This document shows positions 15,812 through 24,012 of a stretch of 64,000 nt of DNA, one piece after another (within the stretch, counting starts at the first letter, position 1; every line of letters begins with the position of its first letter). Below the pieces are notes generated by a model. It was given only the letters and a program-made list of their open reading frames with translations, was not told the origin of the DNA and made no database searches. A program made the translations under genes and the position numbers. The stretch comes from Nibribacter roseus (GTDB lineage: Bacteria > Bacteroidota > Bacteroidia > Cytophagales > Hymenobacteraceae): contig NZ_JBHSYQ010000004.1 in NCBI RefSeq assembly GCF_042662225.1, forward strand, positions 248,001 to 312,000, in the 5' to 3' direction.

Positions 15812-17194
15812 TTAAGAAGCGGTAACGGTTTGGGCCAGTTTCTGTAAATCCAAATTGCCGAAGGTGCCAGAGGTCATCATCAGCAGGTTCTTGTCTTTCC
15901 AGTTTTGTGACAGTAAAAATTCTTGTAAAGCCTGGCTATCTGTAAACACTTCTATCTTCTCGTCGCCAAACGCTGCCTTCAGATCTTGCGGATCAAGAGG
16001 GGGCATACGCTTGTGCTCCAGGGTCTTGGGGTTAAAGTACACAATCTTGACGTCTGGTGCTAAGAAAGTACCTTTATATTGAGGTAAAAAATCTTTGTTG
16101 AGGCTGCTGAACGTGTGCAATTCAAGGCAGGCGATGAGCTGCCGCTGCGGATATTGCTTTTTCAGAGCTTCAGAAGTGGCTTTTAACTTAGAGGGAGCGT
16201 GGGCAAAATCTTTATACACCAGCGTGTGCTCATTCTCCCCAATTTTCTCTAAACGACGGGCGGCTCCTTTGAAAGTGGCCAGTGCCTCATAGAAAGCCTG
16301 CCCTTTAATGCCAATGCGCTTGCAGACTTCTTTGGCAGCGCTGATGTTGCGCAGGTTGTGCTCCCCGAATAGCTGAATCTCTACGTCGTCCTTCTTTGTC
16401 TTAAGAATTGTTTTACCGCTTTTCTTGATCTTGTGCTCATGAATGGTGTAGCCGACGTAGTTCACGTCTGTTTTATTGGGCACACACACTTCCAACACCT
16501 GCTCATCATCTTGGTTGTAAATAAGTGAGCCGGCTTTTGGCGTCATCTCCACAAAAATGCGGAACTGCTCGCGGTAATTCTCTTCGGTAGGGAATACATT
16601 GATATGATCCCAGCTGATGCCGCTGATCACGCCAATGTGGTGATGGTATTTATGTATTTTAGGTACCCGCTGAATAGGAGAGGACAAATACTCGTCGCCC
16701 TCAATCACTATAATAGGAGCATCATCGGTCAGTTTCACCATCAGGTCAAAACCCTCTAGCTGTGCGCCCACGGCATAATCAAACTTACGGCCATGGTACT
16801 TCAGCACGTGCAGAATAATAGACGTAATAGAAGTTTTACCGTGACTGCCGGCAATTACAATGCGCTGTTTATTCTTTGACTGCTCGTAAATGAACTCCGG
16901 GAAAGAGAAAATTGGGATGTTGTTTTCCTGCGCAAACAACAATTCAGGGTTATCGGCGCGGGCGTGCATGCCTACAATTACGGCATCTGGCAGAGGCTGC
17001 AGTTTTTCAGGAAACCAACCTTCCTGCTCAGGAAGCAGTCCTTCTGCCTGCAATCTACCTTTAGCCGGTTCAAAAATCTCATCGTCAGAGCCAGTAACTT
17101 TCAAGCCTTTGCGGTGCAGGGCCAGGGCTAAGTTGTGCATGATGCTGCCGCCAATGGCAATCATGTGGATGTGCTGATACGCCGATGTACTCAT
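15812..17194 (-). CDS. mpl: UDP-N-acetylmuramate:L-Ala-D-Glu-meso-DAP ligase
   Basis: A 460-residue Mur ligase that joins recovered tripeptide to UDP-MurNAc in peptidoglycan recycling. The N-terminal Rossmann part has IGGSIMHNLALALHRKGLKVTGSD, the ATP loop is AGSHGKTSITS (about 117), and the central domain has IEGDEYLSS and ISWDHINVFPT. Short length and the missing MurC hallmarks favour Mpl over MurC. A -7 box lies 20 bp before the ATG. It heads a two-gene unit with the exonuclease. Confidence 0.9.
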   Translation of the reverse strand: MSTSAYQHIHMIAIGGSIMHNLALALHRKGLKVTGSDDEIFEPAKGRLQAEGLLPEQEGWFPEKLQPLPDAVIVGMHARADNPELLFAQENNIPIFSFPEFIYEQSKNKQRIVIAGSHGKTSITSIILHVLKYHGRKFDYAVGAQLEGFDLMVKLTDDAPIIVIEGDEYLSSPIQRVPKIHKYHHHIGVISGISWDHINVFPTEENYREQFRIFVEMTPKAGSLIYNQDDEQVLEVCVPNKTDVNYVGYTIHEHKIKKSGKTILKTKKDDVEIQLFGEHNLRNISAAKEVCKRIGIKGQAFYEALATFKGAARRLEKIGENEHTLVYKDFAHAPSKLKATSEALKKQYPQRQLIACLELHTFSSLNKDFLPQYKGTFLAPDVKIVYFNPKTLEHKRMPPLDPQDLKAAFGDEKIEVFTDSQALQEFLLSQNWKDKNLLMMTSGTFGNLDLQKLAQTVTAS

Positions 17195-17214
17195 GTAGTC
17201 TATCTCAAAGAAAG

Positions 17215-17222
17215 CAAATGTA
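17215..17222 (-). promoter_or_regulatory. -7 promoter box of mpl
   Basis: The minus strand reads TACATTTG, matching TAnnTTTG, 20 bp before the mpl ATG. No -33 TTG is found at 19-21 bp. Confidence 0.4.
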
Positions 17223-17342
17223 AGGATTTTAGCCTATGCTCTCTAGCTACGCAGCCAACGGATTTGTGGATATGTGACAGGAAATTTGTGGATTACTTTT
17301 GAAGAATAGTTTTGAGGAAGAAGAATTCTGATCTGGGGATAG

Positions 17343-17385
17343 GTCTGTTTTAGCCCTGTTTTCTTAAAAAGAGGCTGAAAACAGG
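17343..17385. repeat. Intergenic palindromic element, copy 6
   Basis: TCTGTTTTAGCCCTGTTTTC pairs imperfectly with AAAAAGAGGCTGAAAACAG. Unlike most copies it sits in a divergent gap (mpl/dnaB), not after a stop codon. Confidence 0.65.
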
Positions 17386-17970
17386 TTGTGTCTTTTCTGA
17401 AGATTTTCCCTGGCGCAAGCGTCCGCTTGTGTCCGCTCGTATTCCTGATACTCCCACTTTGAAGGGGGCGAAGGGGGATGTTTACACAGATGCGTCCTTA
17501 TATTCCAGATCTTACTCTTTTGCGGTCATCCTTCTTTTGAGGTCATCCTGAGCGCTAGCTGAAGGATCTAAAGAAAACTATTACTCCTGCCAGAGATATT
17601 GCCTCCTCCATCGCTTTACCCTCTGCCGTTGTTGCGTGTTCTCACCAACAACTTAAAAAGCTTTTACTCCCTCTGCCTTTATTACTAAACCTCAAACTGC
17701 CTCTCTCCCTGCCGGGGTTTGTCACTTTTCTCCTTGATGAGAAAAGTAACCAAAAGAATCAAGAAGCCCCTGACTCGCTGCCGCTCAGACAGGAGGGGCT
17801 TCATCTATTTTACCACCTGGCAAAAGTGCGCTGTTCCATAGCGGAAGTGGCTACTACTGACTTGTAGCTGCACTACTTGCTCCCGCTAAGCGCCTACGTG
17901 CCCTTGGCACTGCGTTGCCCGCTCCCGCAGGATAGGCTAAGGAAGGTGCGGTCTTTAGTCACTTCTTTTT

Positions 17971-18012
17971 GACTCTAGACTCAGGACTCTCGACTCAAGA
18001 CTCAGGACTAAA
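17971..18012 (+). repeat. Six heptamer tandem repeats, GACTCNN
   Basis: The 42 bp read GACTCTA, GACTCAG, GACTCTC, GACTCAA, GACTCAG and GACTAAA, six units with no gaps. They end 64 bp before the dnaB ATG. The open frame running through them into dnaB is probably not translated, given the promoter box downstream. Confidence 0.7.
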
Positions 18013-18063
18013 ATTGTGGATAGATACCTGTTTTATGTGGATTACCGGAGGCGTCAAAAATCT

Positions 18064-18071
18064 TACATTTG
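18064..18071 (+). promoter_or_regulatory. -7 promoter box immediately before dnaB
   Basis: TACATTTG matches TAnnTTTG and ends 5 bp before the dnaB ATG, so if used the transcript would be leaderless or nearly so. No good -33 is seen. Confidence 0.4.
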
Positions 18072-18076
18072 TCATT

Positions 18077-19657
18077 ATGGAGGAGACGAAACAGATACAG
18101 AGCAGGGGCAGAGCCGCCTGGAATACGAAAAATGCTGTGCCTCAGGGTTTAGGCAAACTTCCGCCTCAAGCCTTGGAGTTGGAGGAAGCCGTGTTGGGAG
18201 CACTCATGCTGGAGAAAGATGCCCTTACTGCAGTAATTGACCTTTTAAAACCTCAGAGTTTTTACAAAGACGCGCATCAGCGCATTTTTAAAGCTATTCT
18301 GGCTTTGTTTGACAAGTCAGAGCCTATAGATATTTTAACGGTTACCCAGGAACTGCGCGAGCAGGGGGAGCTGGAGTTTGTGGGTGGTGCATATTATGTA
18401 ACGCAACTAACGACAAGGGTAAACTCCGCGGCCAATATTGAATTTCACGCCCGTATCATTACTGAGGCTGCTATCAAGCGTGACCTCATCAGTATTTCCT
18501 CCGAAGTATTAGGCCGCGCCTATGAAGATACCACCGACGTGTTTGACCTGCTGGACAGCACCGAAGCGAAGCTTTTTGAGGTGAGTGAGTCTAACATCCG
18601 GAAGAACTTTGACGACATGCAGTCTTTGATGCACAAAGCCATCAAAGAGCTGGAAGCCAAGAAAAGCCAGAAAGAAGGTTTGACGGGTGTGCCAAGTGGT
18701 TTTACCGCGCTAGACAGAGTAACTTCAGGCTGGCAACCCTCAGACTTAATTATCTTGGCGGCACGTCCGGCTATGGGTAAGACGGCGTTCGTGGTTTCGG
18801 CCATGCGGAACGCCGCGGTTGATTTTGGCAAAGGCGTGGCTATCTTCTCGCTGGAGATGTCCTCTATTCAGTTGGTAAACCGTCTTATATCTGCCGAGGC
18901 GGAGTTGGACTCGGAGAAAATCAAGAAAGGTAATCTTGCGGATTATGAGTGGACGCAGCTGAACCACAAGATTACCAGATTAAGCCAAGCGCCTATCTTT
19001 ATTGACGATACCCCGGGTCTTTCCATACGGGAGCTTCGTACCAAGTGCCGCCGATTAAAAGCGCAGCATGACATCCAGATGGTGATCATTGACTACCTGC
19101 AGCTGATGAGCGGCAACGCGGAAGGCAGCAAAGGCGGAGGTAACCGTGAGCAGGAAATTGCCTCAATTTCAAGGGCGCTAAAGCAGCTAGCCAAAGAGTT
19201 GAACGTGCCCGTGATTGCCCTTTCGCAGTTGAGTCGTGCCGTGGAAACCCGAGGCGGTGACAAAAAGCCTATGCTTTCTGACTTACGTGAATCCGGGTCT
19301 ATTGAGCAGGATGCCGATATGGTATGCTTCCTGTACCGTCCGGAATACTACGGTATTACCGAAGATGAAATGGGAAACCCAACGCTGGGTGTGGGTGAAG
19401 TAATTATAGCCAAGCACCGGAACGGTGAAGTGGGTAGTGTGGCTCTTAAATTCATTGGTAAGTACACTAAATTCGGTAACCTGGAAGATGGCTTTGGCGG
19501 AGGCAGCCCATTTGACGGAGGAGGAAGTTTCCCGGTTTCTGATTTCGACGGACCGGCAGCTGGCGGAGGTGCTCCTAATACCATTAGGTTAGGTAGCAAA
19601 ATGAACGATGGCGGCGGATTCCCTCCATCTTCTTTTGATGATGCTCCTCCGTTTTAA
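18077..19657 (+). CDS. dnaB: Replicative DNA helicase DnaB
   Basis: This 526-residue hexameric helicase unwinds DNA at the replication fork. It has the N-terminal DnaB domain (about 20-125, LPPQALELEEAVLGALMLEKDA), the linker, and a RecA-like C-domain with Walker A ARPAMGKTAF, Walker B MVIIDYLQLM and the SQLSRAVETR arginine-finger/DnaB block. The ATG at 18077 gives the usual N-terminus; a longer frame runs back through repeat DNA. The last 60 residues are a Gly/Phe/Pro-rich tail ending FDDAPPF, which resembles the acidic tip of SSB. A terminator follows. Confidence 0.95.
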   Translation: MEETKQIQSRGRAAWNTKNAVPQGLGKLPPQALELEEAVLGALMLEKDALTAVIDLLKPQSFYKDAHQRIFKAILALFDKSEPIDILTVTQELREQGELEFVGGAYYVTQLTTRVNSAANIEFHARIITEAAIKRDLISISSEVLGRAYEDTTDVFDLLDSTEAKLFEVSESNIRKNFDDMQSLMHKAIKELEAKKSQKEGLTGVPSGFTALDRVTSGWQPSDLIILAARPAMGKTAFVVSAMRNAAVDFGKGVAIFSLEMSSIQLVNRLISAEAELDSEKIKKGNLADYEWTQLNHKITRLSQAPIFIDDTPGLSIRELRTKCRRLKAQHDIQMVIIDYLQLMSGNAEGSKGGGNREQEIASISRALKQLAKELNVPVIALSQLSRAVETRGGDKKPMLSDLRESGSIEQDADMVCFLYRPEYYGITEDEMGNPTLGVGEVIIAKHRNGEVGSVALKFIGKYTKFGNLEDGFGGGSPFDGGGSFPVSDFDGPAAGGGAPNTIRLGSKMNDGGGFPPSSFDDAPPF

Positions 19658-19683
19658 CATCTGCGGTGTTGCAAAATATTCAG

Positions 19684-19720
19684 AAAGGCTGCTTCTCATA
19701 AGAGAGGCAGCCTTTTGTTT
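19684..19720 (+). terminator. Intrinsic terminator after dnaB
   Basis: AAAGGCTGC (19684-19692) pairs with GCAGCCTTT (19707-19715), with an inner TCTC/GAGA extension, and is followed by TTGTTTT. It is 27 bp after the stop and abuts palindromic element copy 7. Confidence 0.75.
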
Positions 19721-19753
19721 TAGAGCTACTTTTTAGAAAATAGCTCTAAAACA
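19714..19753. repeat. Intergenic palindromic element, copy 7
   Basis: TTGTTTTAGAGCTACTTTTTAG pairs with AAAATAGCTCTAAAACAG; AGAGCTA/TAGCTCT is a compensated variant of the common AGGC/GCCT. It lies directly after the dnaB terminator hairpin. Confidence 0.75.
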
Positions 19754-19890
19754 GATTAGCAAAGAACATTATATTCATAAAATGTAGGTAGATAGTAAGT
19801 AATACCAGAAGTTACTTCCTCTGAAAGAAGAGGAAAAGGAATTTCTTTTCTGACGCGGTAAACGTATGGGGCGATCAAAAGGCATCAAAA

Positions 19891-20310
19891 ATGAATAGAA
19901 ATCAAACTAAAATAGCCGTGATAGGATGTGCTATAGTTTCAGTTTTGTTAATAGGTGGATTCATGTATGTTTTTACTTCACTTGATAATAGCTTCTGGAT
20001 AACATCAAGAACTATTGAGCTGAAGTTACATGATTCCGTAAAAAAAGCCATTGTAATAATTGATAAACAAGCTATACATCCAAATTCAATGAACCTAAAA
20101 ATGACTGGTGCATTAAATGGAGATGGAGTACTACAATTTGGTTGGAGCGATTCAATCTTTTATCGTTCAGACACATTGCATGGCAACTTTAGTATAAACT
20201 ATAAGAGTCTTGATTGGTATAATGACACATGCTTTTTTAAATTTGAACCTTTAACAGCCACAAAGGGAGATTTAAAAATTGAGTGTGAAATCTTTTCAAG
20301 CAGAAAATGA
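19891..20310 (+). CDS. Small single-pass membrane protein of unknown function
   Basis: A 139-residue protein with one N-terminal transmembrane helix (about 8-29, IAVIGCAIVSVLLIGGFMYVF) and a mostly beta outer part. No motif is recognised. The gene is clearly AT-richer than its neighbours and uses AT-rich codons, which may point to recent acquisition or weak selection. It is followed by another exported protein of unknown function after 66 bp. Confidence 0.5.
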   Translation: MNRNQTKIAVIGCAIVSVLLIGGFMYVFTSLDNSFWITSRTIELKLHDSVKKAIVIIDKQAIHPNSMNLKMTGALNGDGVLQFGWSDSIFYRSDTLHGNFSINYKSLDWYNDTCFFKFEPLTATKGDLKIECEIFSSRK

Positions 20311-20376
20311 AATTTTACACACCCACACATACTTCTTAGGTAGCTACACTACTATCCCTTTCCCTTTCATTTTATT

Positions 20377-21294
20377 ATGAAAACTCGTTTACTCCTGATG
20401 CTGTTTTACATGGGCATCACCAATTCTTTTGCTCAGATTAACATAGCTGATTCTACGGCACAGGTAATAGGATACTGGGACAAAAAGGAAAAGCAAACCT
20501 ATACGGTCACCCAAGAAAGTATCAAGGTGAAAGGCACAGATACCACGTCGCGCGAAACCATGAAATACGACGTAGATATCACTATTTTAGACTCAACCGC
20601 CACCTCTTATACCATTGAATGGCATTACAGAAACTTTAATTTGAGCAGTTCTAATGTGTTGGCCTTGAAGATGGCCCGTATTCAGCAAGACCTGAAAGTA
20701 GTCATCAAGACAAATGAGATGGGCTCTTTTCAAGAGGTGGTGAACTGGAAAGAGGTAAGAAACCAAGTAAAAAAGTCTGTAGAAAAATTGAAGAGGGAGT
20801 TGGGGAACGTTCCGCAGGTAGTGGAGGTGCTTAAGAAGACGGAAGGACTTTACAATTCAAAAGAAGCGATTGAGGCAGTTGCTGTTAATGATATACAGCA
20901 GTTTTATACTTTCCATGGAGGTAAATATACTTTAGGTGAATTACTGGAAGGCCAAATGAAAGTATACAATCCGTACGGTTCTGAGCCTTTTGATTCTGAA
21001 GTCACGGTATATTTAGATGAAATAGATACGGAAGACAGCAATGTGATAATGCGGGCTACGCATGAAATTAATCAGGAGCAGCTGATAAAGGCTACACATT
21101 CTTACTTAGTAGATATTTCAAAAAATTTGAAAGTTACTCCACCTAAACTGGAAGACCTGAAAGACATCAGTAATGAAATTTTGGTAGCCTCCAGAATTCA
21201 TGAATCTGGGTGGGTGATGTACAGCGTGCAAACTAAAATCATAAAGGCAGACAACACCACCAGCATAGAAGAAAGAACCATAGACTTACAGTAA
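20377..21294 (+). CDS. Exported protein of unknown function
   Basis: A 305-residue protein with a signal peptide (about 1-19, ending SFAQ). The remaining chain alternates beta strands and acidic helices and carries no catalytic pattern I recognise. It sits 27 bp before the S41-like gene, so the two are likely co-transcribed. The role is unknown. Confidence 0.6.
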   Translation: MKTRLLLMLFYMGITNSFAQINIADSTAQVIGYWDKKEKQTYTVTQESIKVKGTDTTSRETMKYDVDITILDSTATSYTIEWHYRNFNLSSSNVLALKMARIQQDLKVVIKTNEMGSFQEVVNWKEVRNQVKKSVEKLKRELGNVPQVVEVLKKTEGLYNSKEAIEAVAVNDIQQFYTFHGGKYTLGELLEGQMKVYNPYGSEPFDSEVTVYLDEIDTEDSNVIMRATHEINQEQLIKATHSYLVDISKNLKVTPPKLEDLKDISNEILVASRIHESGWVMYSVQTKIIKADNTTSIEERTIDLQ

Positions 21295-21321
21295 TATCTG
21301 GCCTTACCCTTTCTTTTCAGC

Positions 21322-23157
21322 ATGATACTTAACACCTACCGCTATATTGCCGGTGCCTTGCGGGTACATTATTGGGTACTTACGTTGTTTCTTTTTTGCG
21401 CCTGCTTTTTGGGCAGCCCCTATGCACGTGCCCAAAATAGCCCAGACACCGAAAAGCATCTCTACTTTTACCACGTGTGGGGTTTTCTGAAGTACCACCA
21501 CCCAGCCTTGGCCGTAGGTAACATTTCTGCCGATTCACTTTTTCTGCGCTACCTGCCGCCGCTTGACAACGCCTCAACCCAAAAAGAAGTAAACCAGGTG
21601 CTAGCGCTTATGCTACAGGAGGTAGGAATGCCTGGCACGCCCAAAGTAACACCGTCCCTCAACAAAACTCCCCATGCCTTTCTGCTTCGGAACTTAGATG
21701 ACCGCTGGCGCACCCGTTCAAGGTACCTGAATGCAGATAACCGGAAAGCTCTTCAGACAGTATTTGACCACCGTTTCACCGACGAAAAGCACCAGTACAC
21801 CTATGTGCGGTATAATCCCTATGGCGGCACCATGCCCAATGAACCGGCCTATGAAATTCCGAAGGAAGAAAATGTGCCGTATGCCCTCCGTATGTTGGCC
21901 CTGGCTAAATTCAAAGCCTTTGTAGATTACCTGTACCCCCATAAATACCTCATGGATGAGAATTGGGACATGGTGGTGCAGGATTTTATTCCGTTGTTCA
22001 GCCAAGCCGGAAGCCGCCAAGCTTATGAAACGGCTTTATTAGGATTGAACGCCCGCCTGGATGACAGTCAGGCCTTTCCTTTTTTTCGGCAGCTGCATTA
22101 CAAAGAAAGTATCTTCAAGAACAAGTTCTATCCGCCCTTTGACTATAAAGTGATAGATCGAAGAATAGTCGTTACAAATCTGATTGATCCAGAACTTTGC
22201 GCAAAATCTAATATTCAAGTGAATGATGTTCTGGAAGAATTAGATGACCAACCAATTGATGTATGGGTATCGGCGCTGGAAAACGTTTTGTCAGTTTCGA
22301 ACAGATCGGCGTTATGGGCCAAGGTAGGAGAGTGGGGAGATAATTTATTGTTTCGCTCCGCTGATTCAGACACAAAGGTGCTATTGCTGCGGGGAAATGA
22401 TCTCATAAGTGTAAATCTGCAGCTAATAGACCCGCTGCAACCAGATAAAGCCCAGCTCATAGATCAATATTTCAAAAAAAGGCTGAATCCAGTAAAGAAA
22501 AAGAAAGGGCTGCAGTGGATAGGAGACTCCATTGCCTATGTTCAGATCAATGACACAGAGCGGCTGTCAGAAGATGTGCAAATAGAGGATATTGGAAAGC
22601 GATTAGATTCATTGTTCAACCAGATAATAGCCGCCAAAGGACTTATACTAGATTTACGCGGTACGCCAGACAATTCAGACTTTGTGTATGAACACCTTTA
22701 CCGGAAATTTGGCACCGCAGATAACTTATTTGCCCGCTATTACTTGCTAAACCCAGAAACTCCTGCAACTTATAGCTATCTGGCCAGAAGAGAGGCATAT
22801 TTTCCCACTAACATTACTCCTCTGGGGGCGCCTCGTCCTGCCAAAGTTGTGTTACTGGTAAACGGCTCCACCCAAGGTATTGGAGAGTGGCTGGCCATGA
22901 ACCTGCAACACCTTTTTCCAGAGGCTATTACTATTGGGCAGCAAACCGCCGGAGCCGACGGCGATGTAAAACGTTTTTACCTGCCTGGTAATTATGTGGT
23001 GGAATGTACGGCAAACGCCGTTTTTTATCCTGACATGACAACCACCCAACGCATTGGCATAAAAATAAACCAAGAGGTGAAATCTACTTTAAAGGCGATG
23101 CAGGAAAAAAGAGATGAGCCTTTAGACCGAGCCATTGAATTAATCAATGCCAACTGA
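21322..23157 (+). CDS. S41-like exported peptidase, probably lacking the catalytic Ser
   Basis: A 611-residue protein with a signal peptide (ending about residue 38, YARAQ). A PDZ-like segment lies at about 290-360 and an S41/tail-specific protease domain at about 400-590, with GLILDLRGTPDN and GQQTAGADGDVKRFYLPG. In Bacteroidota S41 proteins the nucleophile usually sits in a NE-x-TQS-x-AE-like motif. Here that stretch reads NGSTQGIGEW (residues 514-523), with Gly in the Ser place. A shifted Ser at 516 exists. It may be an inactive homologue or use a moved nucleophile. Confidence 0.75.
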   Translation: MILNTYRYIAGALRVHYWVLTLFLFCACFLGSPYARAQNSPDTEKHLYFYHVWGFLKYHHPALAVGNISADSLFLRYLPPLDNASTQKEVNQVLALMLQEVGMPGTPKVTPSLNKTPHAFLLRNLDDRWRTRSRYLNADNRKALQTVFDHRFTDEKHQYTYVRYNPYGGTMPNEPAYEIPKEENVPYALRMLALAKFKAFVDYLYPHKYLMDENWDMVVQDFIPLFSQAGSRQAYETALLGLNARLDDSQAFPFFRQLHYKESIFKNKFYPPFDYKVIDRRIVVTNLIDPELCAKSNIQVNDVLEELDDQPIDVWVSALENVLSVSNRSALWAKVGEWGDNLLFRSADSDTKVLLLRGNDLISVNLQLIDPLQPDKAQLIDQYFKKRLNPVKKKKGLQWIGDSIAYVQINDTERLSEDVQIEDIGKRLDSLFNQIIAAKGLILDLRGTPDNSDFVYEHLYRKFGTADNLFARYYLLNPETPATYSYLARREAYFPTNITPLGAPRPAKVVLLVNGSTQGIGEWLAMNLQHLFPEAITIGQQTAGADGDVKRFYLPGNYVVECTANAVFYPDMTTTQRIGIKINQEVKSTLKAMQEKRDEPLDRAIELINAN

Positions 23158-23164
23158 TTGATGA

Positions 23165-23206
23165 GCTGTATTAGCGCTATTTTCTGAAAAAGAGGGCTAA
23201 AACAGC
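23165..23206. repeat. Intergenic palindromic element, copy 8
   Basis: GCTGTATTAGCGCTATTTTC pairs imperfectly with GAAAAAGAGGGCTAAAACAGC. It starts 8 bp after the S41-like stop codon. Confidence 0.65.
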
Positions 23207-23313
23207 AGCCATCAGAATTGTGACGGTTTAGCAGCGTCTCCCTGAGAAATATTAACCATTTTCAATCTGGTATAATTAAACCACAATTCATTAGCTCTTA
23301 ATATAAACTATCG

Positions 23314-23814
23314 ATGGATTTCAAGCTAAGACCCTGGCAAATTGATGATCTGGACAGTGTGGTGAAGCATGGCAACAACATCAACATAGCCCGCTTCATG
23401 ACCGACGCCTTTCCGCACCCTTATACAGAAGAAAACGGGCGGTCCTTTATAGAGTTTGCAACCAAAGATAAACCAATACATATTTTCGCGATAGATATTA
23501 ACGGCGAGGCCGTTGGCGGAATAGGGGTTCATCCGCAGGCAGATATTCACCACAGAAATGCAGAGCTTGGATATTGGCTCTCTGAAGAATATTGGGGCAA
23601 AGGCTTAATGAGCAAGGCCGTACTTCAAATGATTGATTTTGCCTTCCAATCTTTTGAGATTGACAGAGTCTTTGCCCGTCCATTCGGTACCAATCTGGCC
23701 TCACAAAGAGTTTTAGAAAAGGTAGGTTTCAGTTTAGAAGCCCATTTTGAGAAAACGCTGGTGAAAAATGGAGAACTGTTAGATGAATTAGTGTATGCTA
23801 TCCGGAGGGTTTAG
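23314..23814 (+). CDS. GNAT family N-acetyltransferase (RimJ/RimL type)
   Basis: A 166-residue cytoplasmic enzyme that transfers acetyl from acetyl-CoA to an amino group. Family marks: LRPWQIDD near the start, GGIGVHPQADIHHRNAELGYWLSEEYWGKGLMSKAV (acetyl-CoA pyrophosphate loop, about 69-105) and RVFARPFGTNLASQRVLEKVGF (about 126). The layout matches RimJ/RimL-like acetyltransferases; the substrate cannot be predicted. It stands alone. Confidence 0.9.
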   Translation: MDFKLRPWQIDDLDSVVKHGNNINIARFMTDAFPHPYTEENGRSFIEFATKDKPIHIFAIDINGEAVGGIGVHPQADIHHRNAELGYWLSEEYWGKGLMSKAVLQMIDFAFQSFEIDRVFARPFGTNLASQRVLEKVGFSLEAHFEKTLVKNGELLDELVYAIRRV

Positions 23815-24012
23815 AAAAGGGATCAATATTTCATCATCAGAAATATAAGAAAACATCATCACGGATTTTAGTGCTACATGAGTTCAGATATATCTATTCC
23901 TTAATATTAACTTATTGAAAGCCAATGTATAAATAAGCCTTTCATTGAACCATAATTCATAGACAACCCGTACACTTTCACTGGTACATAGTTTTAACCT
24001 AAAAATAAGACA

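Larger units (their letters stand above)
17195..18076. other. Gene-free stretch of dispersed repeat sequences before dnaB
   Basis: This 880-bp gap between the divergent mpl and dnaB genes has no credible ORF. It contains a palindromic element (17343-17385), a GTCATCCTGAGCG...GAAGGATCT segment (about 17536-17570) of a kind found repeatedly in many genomes, and an ACTTTTCTC/GAGAAAAGT inverted repeat (17724-17747) followed by AGTAACCAAAAG. It also holds a GAAGCCCCT/AGGGGCTTC hairpin (17763-17802) and a heptamer array next to dnaB. Confidence 0.6.

Noticed and set aside
17969..18076. N-terminal extension of DnaB through the heptamer repeats
   Set aside because: The extension is encoded by tandem repeats and a probable promoter box; the ATG at 18077 gives the family-normal N-terminus.
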